Positions 6,290 through 13,950 of a stretch of DNA of 15,462 nt are shown here, piece by piece. The translations under genes were made by a program, and so were the position numbers. The stretch's first letter is position 1; each line of letters starts with the position of its first letter. A model generated the notes under the pieces. It was not told where the DNA came from and did no database searches. It worked only from the letters and a program-made list of their open reading frames with translations. The stretch is from an uncultured Christensenella sp. (GTDB lineage: Bacteria; Bacillota; Clostridia; Christensenellales; UBA3700). The stretch covers positions 1 through 15,462 of the forward strand of contig CAJUBA010000025.1 of NCBI GenBank assembly GCA_910584635.1, written 5' to 3'.

Positions 6290-8764
6290 ATGGACGGAAT
6301 GGACAAAGAGAGCAGTAATATTTTGGAAGTCGCAAGGGAAATAGCGATAAGATGCGGAGGCGTACTGGGTACGGAGCATATAATTTGCGCGATTACGCTT
6401 TGTCCCGAAACCAATGCGGGAACGCTGTTGGAAGAATACGGCATAGACGATAATATTGTCGAGAGATTGGTAAGAAGCGACGGACACGTATACGAAAACT
6501 TCAAGTTTTCGCCGCGAGTTTTGAGCGCGCTTGAAAAAGCCAAACAACTTAGCGAGGAATGCGGATACAAAGAAGTTAAATCGCTCGCTCTTTTGAGCGC
6601 CTGCCTTGAAGACAAGACTTCTTACGCTTGCAAAAGTCTTAGTTACTTTGGATTGGACGGCTCGAAGATAAGCAGAGAAGCGGAAAGAATTCTTCGCAAC
6701 TCAGCAAGACGCAACTTTGAAAAACAGGCTCCTAATATGAAAGGTATGTCCTACCATGTCGAAGAGGACGAGGAAGACGACGGCGACGCTTTGGCGGGAC
6801 TGGGCGAAGACCTTACTCAAAAAGCGAGGGACGGAAAACTCGACCCGGTAATTGGAAGAGACAGCGAGATAAACAGAATAATAGAGATACTTTCGAGAAG
6901 AAAGAAAAATAACCCTATCCTTATAGGCGAACCGGGCGTCGGTAAAAGCGCGGTCGTCGAGGGACTTGCCCAGGCAATAGTCGAGGGAAAAGTTCCCGAA
7001 CTTCTCAAAAACAAACGCGTATTTTCCTTGGATATGGCAAGTCTTCTTGCCGGTACGAAATACAGAGGCGAATTTGAAGAGCGTCTTAAAAAGGCAATCG
7101 AAACTCTCAACGAAAGAGGGGATACAATACTCTTTATCGACGAGATTCATACTATCGTCGGAGCGGGTAGCACCGAGGGCAGCATGGACGCGGCAAACAT
7201 ACTCAAACCGCAACTTGCGAGAGGGGAATTGCAGACCATCGGCGCGACGACGTTGGACGAGTACAGAAAATATTTTGAAAAAGACAGCGCGCTTGAAAGA
7301 AGATTCCAGACCGTAGCGGTAGATCCGCCGTCTGTCAGCGATACGATAACGATACTGCATGGACTGAAAAGCAAATATGAGGAACATCACGGCGTAACTA
7401 TCGAAGACAGCGCTATCAATGCCGCGGCGGTAATGAGCGATAGGTATATCAACGACAGATTTTTGCCTGACAAAGCGATAGACCTCATTGACGAAGCGTC
7501 GTCTAGAAAGAGAATAAACGGCACGTTGCTCCCTGAAAATATCAAGGAGATTGAAAAGAATATCCAAAGACTTAACGAAGCGATTGACAGTTACGTTAAA
7601 ATGAGAGCCTTCGATAAAGCAGGAGAACTGGAAGTTCAACTCAAAGCCGACGAACAAAAACTCGCCGATTTGAGAAAGGATTGGACTAAAGAAAAAGTTC
7701 AGGAAAGCCTTGTAATTGACGAAACGGATATCGCAAATATCGTATCGTCGTGGACCAAGATACCAGTAACTAAACTTACCCAAACGGAAAGCGAAAAGTT
7801 GTTGGGAATGGAAGAGATTCTTAAAAAACGCGTTATCGGACAGGACGAAGCCGTCGAAGCGATTTCAAGGGCGGTAAGAAGAGCGAGAGTAGGCATAAAA
7901 GATCCCAAAAGACCTATCGGTTCGTTTATATTCCTAGGACCTACCGGCGTGGGAAAAACAGAACTTTCCAAAGCGCTTGCCGAAGCGATATTCGGGGATG
8001 AAAATCTCATGATAAGAGTAGATATGTCCGAGTATATGGATAAAGTCAGCGTGTCAAAACTCATTGGTTCGGCGCCCGGTTACGTGGGATTCGAAGAGGG
8101 CGGACAACTCACTGAAAAGGTAAGAAGAAAACCTTATTCGGTAGTGCTTTTCGACGAAATAGAAAAAGCGCACCCCGAAGTATTCAATATACTTTTGCAA
8201 ATACTAGACGACGGAGTTTTGACTGATTCGCGAGGAAGAAAAGTCGATTTCAAAAACACGATAATAATCATGACCTCTAATATCGGCGCAAGCGAAATAA
8301 AAGCAATGCCCGCTTTGGGATTCGGAGCGTCTTCTCAGGACAGTTATGAGAATATGAGAGAAACGCAAATGCAAGCGCTCAAAAAGACTCTCAAACCCGA
8401 GTTTATCAACCGAATCGACGACATTATAATATTCAGAGCGCTCGAAGATAAGGATATGTCTAAGATAATTTCCATTATGGTAAATTCGCTCAAAAAGAGA
8501 TTGGATGACAAAGATATTCATATCCAAGTGAGTGAATCCGCTCAAAAACTTATCGTCGAAAAAGGCGCGAATAAGGAATACGGAGCAAGACCGCTCAGAA
8601 GAGCGTTGCAGAGAATGGTGGAAGACGAGTTGAGCGAGAGAATTCTCAAAGGCGAGTTTTCGATAGGCGATAAAATCGACATTGACGAGAAGGACGGAGA
8701 GTTGGTTTTCCGATTAAAAGACAAAGAAAAAACATCGCAGGAAAGCAACTCAAAAGAAGAATAA
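6290..8764 (+). CDS. clpC: ClpC, AAA+ unfoldase of the ClpCP protease
   Basis: This 824-aa Hsp100 protein unfolds substrates, including arginine-phosphorylated ones, and feeds them to ClpP. In order it has an N-terminal Clp_N double repeat (~1-145) and AAA+ module 1, with Walker A GEPGVGKS (213-220), pore loop KYRG (257-260) and Walker B LFIDE (281-285). A middle domain follows (~415-470) with a UVR-like AFDKAGELEVQLK (441-453). AAA+ module 2 has Walker A GPTGVGKT (550-557), pore loop GYVG (597-600) and Walker B VLFDE (619-623). An LGF loop (676-678) stands where ClpP docks. GAGGTGA (6279-6285) precedes the ATG; M4 is an alternative start. It is the last gene of the operon, 15 bp after mcsB, and ends in a terminator. 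The N-terminus is slightly shorter than usual. Confidence 0.97.
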   Translation: MDGMDKESSNILEVAREIAIRCGGVLGTEHIICAITLCPETNAGTLLEEYGIDDNIVERLVRSDGHVYENFKFSPRVLSALEKAKQLSEECGYKEVKSLALLSACLEDKTSYACKSLSYFGLDGSKISREAERILRNSARRNFEKQAPNMKGMSYHVEEDEEDDGDALAGLGEDLTQKARDGKLDPVIGRDSEINRIIEILSRRKKNNPILIGEPGVGKSAVVEGLAQAIVEGKVPELLKNKRVFSLDMASLLAGTKYRGEFEERLKKAIETLNERGDTILFIDEIHTIVGAGSTEGSMDAANILKPQLARGELQTIGATTLDEYRKYFEKDSALERRFQTVAVDPPSVSDTITILHGLKSKYEEHHGVTIEDSAINAAAVMSDRYINDRFLPDKAIDLIDEASSRKRINGTLLPENIKEIEKNIQRLNEAIDSYVKMRAFDKAGELEVQLKADEQKLADLRKDWTKEKVQESLVIDETDIANIVSSWTKIPVTKLTQTESEKLLGMEEILKKRVIGQDEAVEAISRAVRRARVGIKDPKRPIGSFIFLGPTGVGKTELSKALAEAIFGDENLMIRVDMSEYMDKVSVSKLIGSAPGYVGFEEGGQLTEKVRRKPYSVVLFDEIEKAHPEVFNILLQILDDGVLTDSRGRKVDFKNTIIIMTSNIGASEIKAMPALGFGASSQDSYENMRETQMQALKKTLKPEFINRIDDIIIFRALEDKDMSKIISIMVNSLKKRLDDKDIHIQVSESAQKLIVEKGANKEYGARPLRRALQRMVEDELSERILKGEFSIGDKIDIDEKDGELVFRLKDKEKTSQESNSKEE

Positions 8765-8785
8765 ATTAAATTTAGTTAAACTTTG

Positions 8786-8825
8786 ACAAAAAAGGCAAGG
8801 ACTGCAAAATCCTTGCCTTTTTTGT
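8786..8825 (+). terminator. Rho-independent terminator of the clpC operon
   Basis: A stem of 14 bp or more (AAAAAAGGCAAGGA against TCCTTGCCTTTTTT) has an 8-nt loop and ends in a T-run. It starts 21 bp after the clpC stop and closes the operon. Its symmetry suggests it also insulates against transcription from the right. Confidence 0.93.
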
Positions 8826-8868
8826 TGAGATTAACTTAATAGTATAGAAAATAATTGATAATGTTAAG

Positions 8869-8900
8869 AAAAGTTGACAAAATGTAAACAAAAGTTGACA
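8869..8900 (+). promoter_or_regulatory. Two direct repeats AAAAGTTGACA, 21-bp period
   Basis: AAAAGTTGACA occurs at 8869-8879 and 8890-8900, two helical turns apart. Each contains a TTGACA -35 hexamer, but neither has a good -10 box at 16-18 bp. The word resembles one half of the palindrome found in the downstream lipoprotein leaders (AAAAGTTGACT at 14599). It could be a regulator site for the first lipoprotein gene, whose upstream region lacks the usual leader. Confidence 0.4.
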
Positions 8901-9014
8901 GATTTAGTATGGTAATTTCCTAAAAATTATAGTAAAATATAAGTAGAAGAAAAATTTTTAATATGCGTATATAAGCGCTTTTGCGTTTGTGATATCAAAC
9001 TTAATTTGCAATTT

Positions 9015-9055
9015 CAACTTCAAATGATAATAAATGTTATCATTTGTGAAAGTTG
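9015..9055. repeat. Hairpin upstream of the first lipoprotein gene
   Basis: CAACTTCAAATGATAA pairs with TTATCATTTG and AAGTTG, separated by a 3-nt bulge (TGA), around a 6-nt loop. There is no T-run after it, so a terminator is unlikely. An operator or a 5'-UTR structure is possible. The rest of 8826-9168 is AT-rich and shows no gene and no convincing promoter. Confidence 0.5.
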
Positions 9056-9168
9056 AGAAATCAAAGTTATCAGTCTAATGCAACAAAGATAATTTTTTGC
9101 AACTACTCAAAATAGTAACGACTTGTAAATTTGCGGTCATTTTATTCAGCGACAAGGGGATTAAAAAA

Positions 9169-10074
9169 ATGAAAAACAAAAAGTTAGCAGTTATACTACT
9201 AGCCATATTTCTTCTAACGGTAAGTATGGCAATGTTTAGCGGGTGCAATGAGAAAGAACCTCGGGAAGTGGAGATAGAGATAATAAATCCGCTTACGGGA
9301 GAAGTATTGGAACAAGACGGGGTAATAGAATTGCCCGACGAAGAAACTCCGATAGAAGTAAGAGTAAAAGACAAGAAAAAGGATAAGTATCTGACGGATA
9401 AAGATTTAGAAGGAGTAACGTTGAAAGAATGTTTGAATATAAGCGTATCGAGATTATGGAAATATGATTATAAGGAAGCGTTAAACACCAGAGGGAAATT
9501 TCCAATAGAAGAAGAGGGAGTGGTAACGTCAAATTATTACGAGATAGAAGTAAAGTTTGAAACAAAGCCGTGGAACGTATTTGAAGAAGAATATGAAAGA
9601 AAATACGAAGCAAAAAATCTAGTATTAAATTTCTACAGTAATAAAGATTGGAAAGGAACGGATTATTTTGAAACGGTATTAGAAGAAGATGGACTTTTAG
9701 GCGACTGGGATGGCTTGCCAAACGTGAATATAATTGTAGAAAATGCACGTGAATTAAATGATTTTATCAATAATTCAATCAACGATCCATATTGTGATCA
9801 AGTAAAGGAAGCGATACAAAGTCTTGAAGAGTATGACGAAGAATATTTCCGTGAAAAGTCGTTGTTTATAAGGACATTTCTATCAGGATGTCATATTTAC
9901 AATGCAGCGAAAATGGTAATAAATAACGGAATATTGACCCTAACTAGGGTAAATCCGCTATACGATGGACCTGTATGCCCCGATATACCATACGAAGGGA
10001 TTCAGGTAATAGCGATAGATAAAAGTATATTAGAAAATATTCAAACTATTAAAGTAGAAGAGGTTAGAAGATAA
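9169..10074 (+). CDS. Long lipoprotein paralog 1, with possible PrcB-like C-terminal domain
   Basis: This 301-aa exported lipoprotein has a Lys-rich start (MKNKK), a hydrophobic core and a lipobox FSGC with the lipidated cysteine at C26. An acidic beta-rich domain (~30-160) contains INPLTGEV, IEVRVKDKK and YLTDKDL and ends at FYSNKDW. The C-terminal domain (~176-301) has an ELNDFI stretch, then EEYFREKSL, a Gly/Cys turn, KMVINNGILTLTRVNP and YEGIQVIAIDKS. This order of elements resembles PrcB-type domains that partner subtilases; that match is by eye only. I chose ATG 9169 because AAGGGGA (9154-9160) precedes it. An in-frame TTG at 9097 would add a segment unlike a signal peptide. Residues 30-175 are almost identical to the next paralog. 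It is probably part of a unit with the protease downstream. Function is not proven. Confidence 0.85.
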   Translation: MKNKKLAVILLAIFLLTVSMAMFSGCNEKEPREVEIEIINPLTGEVLEQDGVIELPDEETPIEVRVKDKKKDKYLTDKDLEGVTLKECLNISVSRLWKYDYKEALNTRGKFPIEEEGVVTSNYYEIEVKFETKPWNVFEEEYERKYEAKNLVLNFYSNKDWKGTDYFETVLEEDGLLGDWDGLPNVNIIVENARELNDFINNSINDPYCDQVKEAIQSLEEYDEEYFREKSLFIRTFLSGCHIYNAAKMVINNGILTLTRVNPLYDGPVCPDIPYEGIQVIAIDKSILENIQTIKVEEVRR

Positions 10075-10100
10075 AAGACAATAAATCCTTAATAGATATT

Positions 10101-10142
10101 AGCCAAATATTGACTAAACAGATAAATAACCAAGTATATAAT
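10101..10142 (+). promoter_or_regulatory. Palindrome-overlapped promoter of lipoprotein 2 (short leader)
   Basis: The imperfect palindrome AGCCAAATATTGACT (10101-10115) contains TTGACT, followed after 21 bp by TATAAT (10137-10142). This is the right-hand half of the longer leader repeat seen before lipoproteins 4 and 5; the left half is absent. AGGAGG (10174-10179) precedes the ATG. Confidence 0.5.
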
Positions 10143-10187
10143 AAGTAACATATTATATAAATAAAACAAAAACAGGAGGGCAAAAAA

Positions 10188-11093
10188 ATGAAAAGAAAAG
10201 TAGCAGTTTTGCTTCTAGCCGCTTTGCTTCTAACGGTAAGTATGGCAATGTTTAGCGGGTGCAAAGATAAGGAACCTAGGGAAGTGGAAATAGAGATAAT
10301 AAATCCGCTTACGGGAGAGGTGTTGGAACAAGACGGGGTAATAGAATTGCCCGACGAAGAAACTCCTATAGAAGTAAGAGTAAAAGATAAGAAGAAGGAT
10401 AAGTATCTGACGGATAAAGATTTAGAAGGAGTAACGTTGAAAGAATGCTTGAATATAAGCGTATCGAGATTATGGAAATATGATTATAAGGAAGCGTTGA
10501 ATACCAAAGGTAAATTTCCAATAGAGGAAGAGGGAGTGGTAACGTCAAATTATTACGAGATAGAAGTAAAGTTTGAAACAAAGCCGTGGGACGTATTTGA
10601 AGAAGAATATGAAAGAAAATACGAAGCGAAAAATCTAATATTAAATTTCTACAGTAATAAAGATTGGAGAGGCACGGATTATTTTGAAACGGTATTAGAA
10701 AAAGGAGATGTAGTTCCTTGGGATGTGGATAGATTTCCGGTATTGAATATAATTCTGGAAAATGAGCAGGATTTAGTCAATTTCATAAAAGATCAAATGC
10801 GCGAATCGCATTGCGATCGAATAAAGGAATCGATACAAAGTCTTGAGAAGTACAATGAAGAATATTTCAAAGAAAAGTCGTTATTCCTAATGACCTTTAT
10901 ATTAGTATGTAGAATTGACAATGCAGCAAAAATGGTAATAAATAACGGAATATTGACTCTGACTAGGGTAAATCCGCCATACGATGGCCCTGAATGCCCC
11001 GCTTTATCATACGAAGGGATACAAGTTATAGAGATAGATAAAAGCGTATTAGAAAATATCCAAACTATTAAAGTTGAAGAGGTTAGAAGATAA
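10188..11093 (+). CDS. Long lipoprotein paralog 2, with possible PrcB-like C-terminal domain
   Basis: This 301-aa protein is the same length as paralog 1. Signal MKRKVAVLLL; lipobox FSGC with C25. The N-terminal beta domain (~29-160) is near-identical to paralog 1. Residues ~178-250 differ strongly, and the last ~50 residues (AAKMVINNGI to VEEVRR) are again nearly identical, giving a mosaic pattern. The possible PrcB-like part spans about 222-296 (NEEYFKEKSL to IDKSVL). The 3' flank AAGACAATAAAT is shared with paralog 1, so the duplication unit extended past the stop codon. The protease gene starts 30 bp downstream with no terminator between them, so the two are very likely co-transcribed. 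It is expected on the outer face of the membrane. I infer a role as membrane partner, stabiliser or inhibitor of the protease. Confidence 0.85.
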   Translation: MKRKVAVLLLAALLLTVSMAMFSGCKDKEPREVEIEIINPLTGEVLEQDGVIELPDEETPIEVRVKDKKKDKYLTDKDLEGVTLKECLNISVSRLWKYDYKEALNTKGKFPIEEEGVVTSNYYEIEVKFETKPWDVFEEEYERKYEAKNLILNFYSNKDWRGTDYFETVLEKGDVVPWDVDRFPVLNIILENEQDLVNFIKDQMRESHCDRIKESIQSLEKYNEEYFKEKSLFLMTFILVCRIDNAAKMVINNGILTLTRVNPPYDGPECPALSYEGIQVIEIDKSVLENIQTIKVEEVRR

Positions 11094-11123
11094 AAGACAA
11101 TAAATACATAAGGGAGAAAAATT

Positions 11124-12995
11124 ATGGGAACTATAAATAAAGCAAAAACAAGCAAGGTAATTATCTGTATATTGGCATTAATAATAATGTTGACGACAAT
11201 TTTCGCGGTTGTTACAGATAAACTTTCCGTAGCGCAGGCAGATAGCGAATTATTACTTCGCGAAGAAAAGATTTATTCGCATACCAGCGTCGAAGAGGAC
11301 TTTGAAGATGACAGTTTAATAGTAGTAATGGACAAATATATCAGCGGATATAATAAGAATCAAAATATGATATTTGACTCGATAGCGGGTATAGAAAATA
11401 TAGAAGATTTGACATATATCACAGGGCATTTGGATGAGAAGGAATATCTCAATAGAGAAAGTTTCCGTCAAATACTGAAAATAAGTCTACAAGAAGAGTC
11501 GAAACAAAACGTGATAAACACGATAGATAAGATACAAAAACTTGACGGCGTACTGTGGGCGGGGGTAAACGGATATTATTCTGCGCCTGAAGTTTCTTCA
11601 TTACAAGAGTCTTCCGATATACTATATAAAGTACAGTGGGGGCTTAACGGTACATACGGAATAAACGTAGAAGAAGCCTGGAAGTATACAAGAGGCAGCA
11701 AATCTATAAGAGTGGGGGTTATCGATACCGGAATTGCCGACCATGAAGATTTGCGTCCCAATTTGGTCGCAGGATGGGATTTTTATAACGATAATGAAAT
11801 TACGACGGACGATTTGAAAGGACACGGAACGCACGTTGCGGGTATAATAGGCGCGAATAGCGCAAAAGAGAATGGGTTAAAAGGCGTATGCCCAAACGTT
11901 CAATTAGTTCCGCTTCAAGTATTAATACCGGAAAAAGCAGATGATGATTATTGTATAGATCCGGTAAGCACAGTAAAAGCGATAACATGGGCAACGAATA
12001 ATAAAATAGATATATTAAATTTTAGTATAGGGGCAACAAATAGCGTTTCTTTTAGAACGGCGTTAGAAAATTATAAAGGTCTTATAGTTTGCGCTGCAGG
12101 TAATGGAAAGAATAATAACGACGAGAATCCTATATATCCGGCTAATTATTCTACTTATCCTTCAGAGGATGTACACGTAATTTCAGTAGGCGCTATAAAT
12201 ATAGATGGTGGAATTTATTGGAATTCAAATTACGGGCAGAATACCGTAAGTTTAATGGCGCCGGGCAGCGGTATTTGGAGTACATATCCTTCAGGTTGTA
12301 AATGGGAATCTACGTATAATCCCGGGTACGCTGCTCATACTGGAACCTCAATGGCGGCGCCGTTTGTAACGGGAGTGGCGGCATTGCTTTATTCCGAGTA
12401 TATAAATAACGCGCATAATTTATCAAAATCGGAAATTGCAAGACAAGTTAAAGCAACAATCTTGGATACCGTAACGGAGGATGATAGATATTCTAAGGCT
12501 TGTTATACCGGAGGAAGACTGAACGCAGGGGAAGCGTTGAAAAAAGTTATATATAAATCAAGAGTATTGAAAGATTTTGGATATAAGTATCTTACGAATC
12601 AATGGATAGGACATATTGATATGATACTATACGGCGGTTCAAATTCTTTTGATATAAACGAAGACGGAACTCCAATCGTTCATTGGGGTGTTCTAAAATT
12701 CGCGATAGGAACGTCAATATGTTATAATGCTTGGAAAAAAATAAATAGTGAAGTTGTAATACGATTAACCAACAGCGCAGGAGAAGATGCGTATGTATTC
12801 GGTATAAGTTTCTTGAAAGTTATTCGAGTAGAAGTAGGATTGGTAAGCAACGCTAGTTATTCGTTTAGAACTTTTAGAGTGCCTGTTGAGGATTTAGATA
12901 ACGATACGTATACTTTAAGTTTGACTTGCCGTTCAACTAGAAATAATAATACTCAAACAACTACGTCGCAATACACTTTTATAGTGGATAGGTAA
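11124..12995 (+). CDS. Secreted subtilisin-like serine protease (S8 family)
   Basis: This 623-aa exported endopeptidase precursor has a signal peptide (residues 1-39) with a hydrophobic core at 12-30 and a likely cleavage after VAQA. A propeptide region (~40-165) ends in LDGVLWAGVNGYYSAP, typical of an inhibitor I9-like prodomain. The catalytic domain has D201 in VGVIDTG, H234 in GHGTHVAG, oxyanion N327 in AAGNG and S409 in GTSMAAP, so all key residues are present. A beta-rich C-terminal domain of ~140 residues (~485-623) is unrecognised. There is no LPXTG, lipobox or C-terminal membrane segment, so it is released or held by partners. AAGGGAGAA precedes the ATG. Lipoprotein 2 lies 30 bp upstream in a probable operon. 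The substrate cannot be read from the sequence. Confidence 0.93.
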   Translation: MGTINKAKTSKVIICILALIIMLTTIFAVVTDKLSVAQADSELLLREEKIYSHTSVEEDFEDDSLIVVMDKYISGYNKNQNMIFDSIAGIENIEDLTYITGHLDEKEYLNRESFRQILKISLQEESKQNVINTIDKIQKLDGVLWAGVNGYYSAPEVSSLQESSDILYKVQWGLNGTYGINVEEAWKYTRGSKSIRVGVIDTGIADHEDLRPNLVAGWDFYNDNEITTDDLKGHGTHVAGIIGANSAKENGLKGVCPNVQLVPLQVLIPEKADDDYCIDPVSTVKAITWATNNKIDILNFSIGATNSVSFRTALENYKGLIVCAAGNGKNNNDENPIYPANYSTYPSEDVHVISVGAINIDGGIYWNSNYGQNTVSLMAPGSGIWSTYPSGCKWESTYNPGYAAHTGTSMAAPFVTGVAALLYSEYINNAHNLSKSEIARQVKATILDTVTEDDRYSKACYTGGRLNAGEALKKVIYKSRVLKDFGYKYLTNQWIGHIDMILYGGSNSFDINEDGTPIVHWGVLKFAIGTSICYNAWKKINSEVVIRLTNSAGEDAYVFGISFLKVIRVEVGLVSNASYSFRTFRVPVEDLDNDTYTLSLTCRSTRNNNTQTTTSQYTFIVDR

Positions 12996-13133
12996 ATGCC
13001 TATCGCATTGTTACAGGTAGCAGTATTACTTTGGCGGGAGATATTTCTTGCCAAAGATAAAGAAAATAATTGGCTAAAAACGATAATGTTTTATAGAAAT
13101 AAATCGGCTAAATTATTGGATAATCTAAATTAA
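12996..13133 (+). pseudogene. Possible decayed lipoprotein 3' end / 45-codon open frame
   Basis: An ATG directly abuts the protease stop codon and opens a 45-codon frame to a TAA at 13131-13133. A weak GGATAGG lies upstream. The frame contains IMFYRNK near 13086-13106, closely matching the end of paralog 4 (VIFYRNK), and an ATAGAAATAAAT stretch like the 3' ends of the short paralogs. I read it as a remnant of a deleted paralog rather than a functional peptide, with low certainty. Confidence 0.3.
13029..13056. repeat. Hairpin after the protease gene
   Basis: CTTTGGC pairs with GCCAAAG across a 14-nt loop. No T-run follows, so at most it is a weak terminator or an RNA-stabilising stem at the end of the protease transcript. 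Confidence 0.4.
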
Positions 13134-13148
13134 ACAAAATAAATTGTT

Positions 13149-13194
13149 AGCCAAAAATTGGCTAGGGATAAAACAAAAGAAGGAGGGCAAAAAA
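13149..13194 (+). promoter_or_regulatory. Shortened leader of lipoprotein 3 with perfect palindrome
   Basis: AGCCAAAAATTGGCT (13149-13163) is a perfect palindrome of the family seen in the other leaders. It is followed almost at once by AAAACAAAAGAAGGAGGGC and the start codon. The TATAAT and the ~70 bp present in the other leaders are missing, so this gene either relies on read-through or uses an unidentified promoter. A deletion fits best. Confidence 0.5.
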
Positions 13195-13683
13195 ATGAAA
13201 AGAAAATTAGCAGTTTTGCTTCTAGCCGCATTACTTCTAACAATAAGTATGGCAACGTTTAGCGGATGCGTAGACGAGGAACCGGAGCCAAGAGAAGTGG
13301 AGTTGGAACTAATCAATCCAATTACTGGCGACATAATCAAGAGCGGGGATACGATAGATTTACCGACAGAGAAGACGTATATAGAAGTTCGCATAAAAGA
13401 CAGCAAGACCGGCAGATATCTTACGGACAATGATTTACCTGAAAATACAATAAAGGATAGTTATCATGTACAGTTAATCATATTAGATAATGATGGACAT
13501 GGGCACTATAGGAGAGTCTATGAATATTGGCCGACAAAGGAAGAATTAAAATCAGAAAGTTATTATGGTTCGTATGAAATGCAGATGTCATTTGATTGTA
13601 GACCTAAAAATCCACAAAATCCTAGAGAGTTTCAAAGAAAATACAAAATGGACACATCATACGTGAAATTTTATATCGATTAA
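13195..13683 (+). CDS. Short lipoprotein paralog 3
   Basis: This 162-aa exported lipoprotein has signal MKRKLAVLLLAALLL, lipobox FSGC and lipidated C25. The mature part begins VDEEPEPREVELEL and continues with INPITGD, TYIEVRIKD and YLTDNDLP. It ends with a YEMQMSFDCRPK segment, FQRKYKMD and VKFYID, aligning with the N-terminal domain of the 301-aa paralogs; the C-terminal domain is absent. The ATG at 13195 follows AGGAGGGC; an upstream in-frame TTG at 13144 would prefix non-signal sequence. It is the first of three consecutive short copies. Its role is unknown; it may compete with or complement the long lipoproteins at the membrane surface. Confidence 0.82.
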   Translation: MKRKLAVLLLAALLLTISMATFSGCVDEEPEPREVELELINPITGDIIKSGDTIDLPTEKTYIEVRIKDSKTGRYLTDNDLPENTIKDSYHVQLIILDNDGHGHYRRVYEYWPTKEELKSESYYGSYEMQMSFDCRPKNPQNPREFQRKYKMDTSYVKFYID

Positions 13684-13717
13684 AGACGATAAAAAATTTA
13701 GTAAATAACTATTTTAA

Positions 13718-13950
13718 GGGGGAATACTTATGAAGACAAAACAGCCAAATATTGACTAGATAGACAAGTAGTATCACATTGTGAATTTAAGCAAATAAAG
13801 AAAAATAACAAATCATAATTTAGAATAATATCGACTAAAAAACCAGTCGCGGGATATATAAATAGTCAAAAATTGACTAAATAGATAAATAACCAAGGAT
13901 ATAATAAATAACATATTATATAAATAAAACAAAAGAAGGAGGGCAAGAAA
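13718..13950 (+). repeat. Leader repeat copy A, upstream of lipoprotein 4
   Basis: This 233-bp unit is nearly identical to 14450-14681 and, from its palindrome onward, to 15261-15462. It starts GGGGGAATACTT followed by ATG (13730), giving a tiny 9-codon frame. It holds an imperfect palindrome AGCCAAATATTGACT (13743-13757), a TCACATTGTGA palindrome, and a small stem CGACT/AGTCG. The perfect AGTCAAAAATTGACT (13864-13878) and a TATAAT follow, then AAGGAGGGC before the next start codon. It is a duplicated regulatory leader, not a CRISPR or an insertion sequence. Confidence 0.85.
13864..13905 (+). promoter_or_regulatory. Palindrome-overlapped promoter of lipoprotein 4
   Basis: The perfect palindrome AGTCAAAAATTGACT (13864-13878) contains TTGACT (13873-13878); TATAAT lies at 13900-13905, 21 bp downstream. 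The spacing is too long for an unaided sigma-A promoter, which suggests an activator or DNA-bending regulator at the palindrome, or a repressor over the -35. Confidence 0.5.

Noticed and set aside
6701..7783. Long open frame on the minus strand opposite clpC
   Set aside because: It lies wholly within clpC, has no ribosome binding site or recognisable domain, and arises from the codon pattern of the plus-strand gene.
8895..8923. TTGACA at 8895 as promoter for the first lipoprotein gene
   Set aside because: No acceptable -10 hexamer lies 15-19 bp downstream; kept only as a repeated motif.
9293..9748. Leu-rich minus-strand open frames inside the lipoprotein genes
   Set aside because: Their apparent hydrophobicity is the complement of Glu/Lys-rich codons on the coding strand, and they recur in every paralog.
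13029..13056. Hairpin after the protease as an intrinsic terminator
   Set aside because: No T-run follows the stem.
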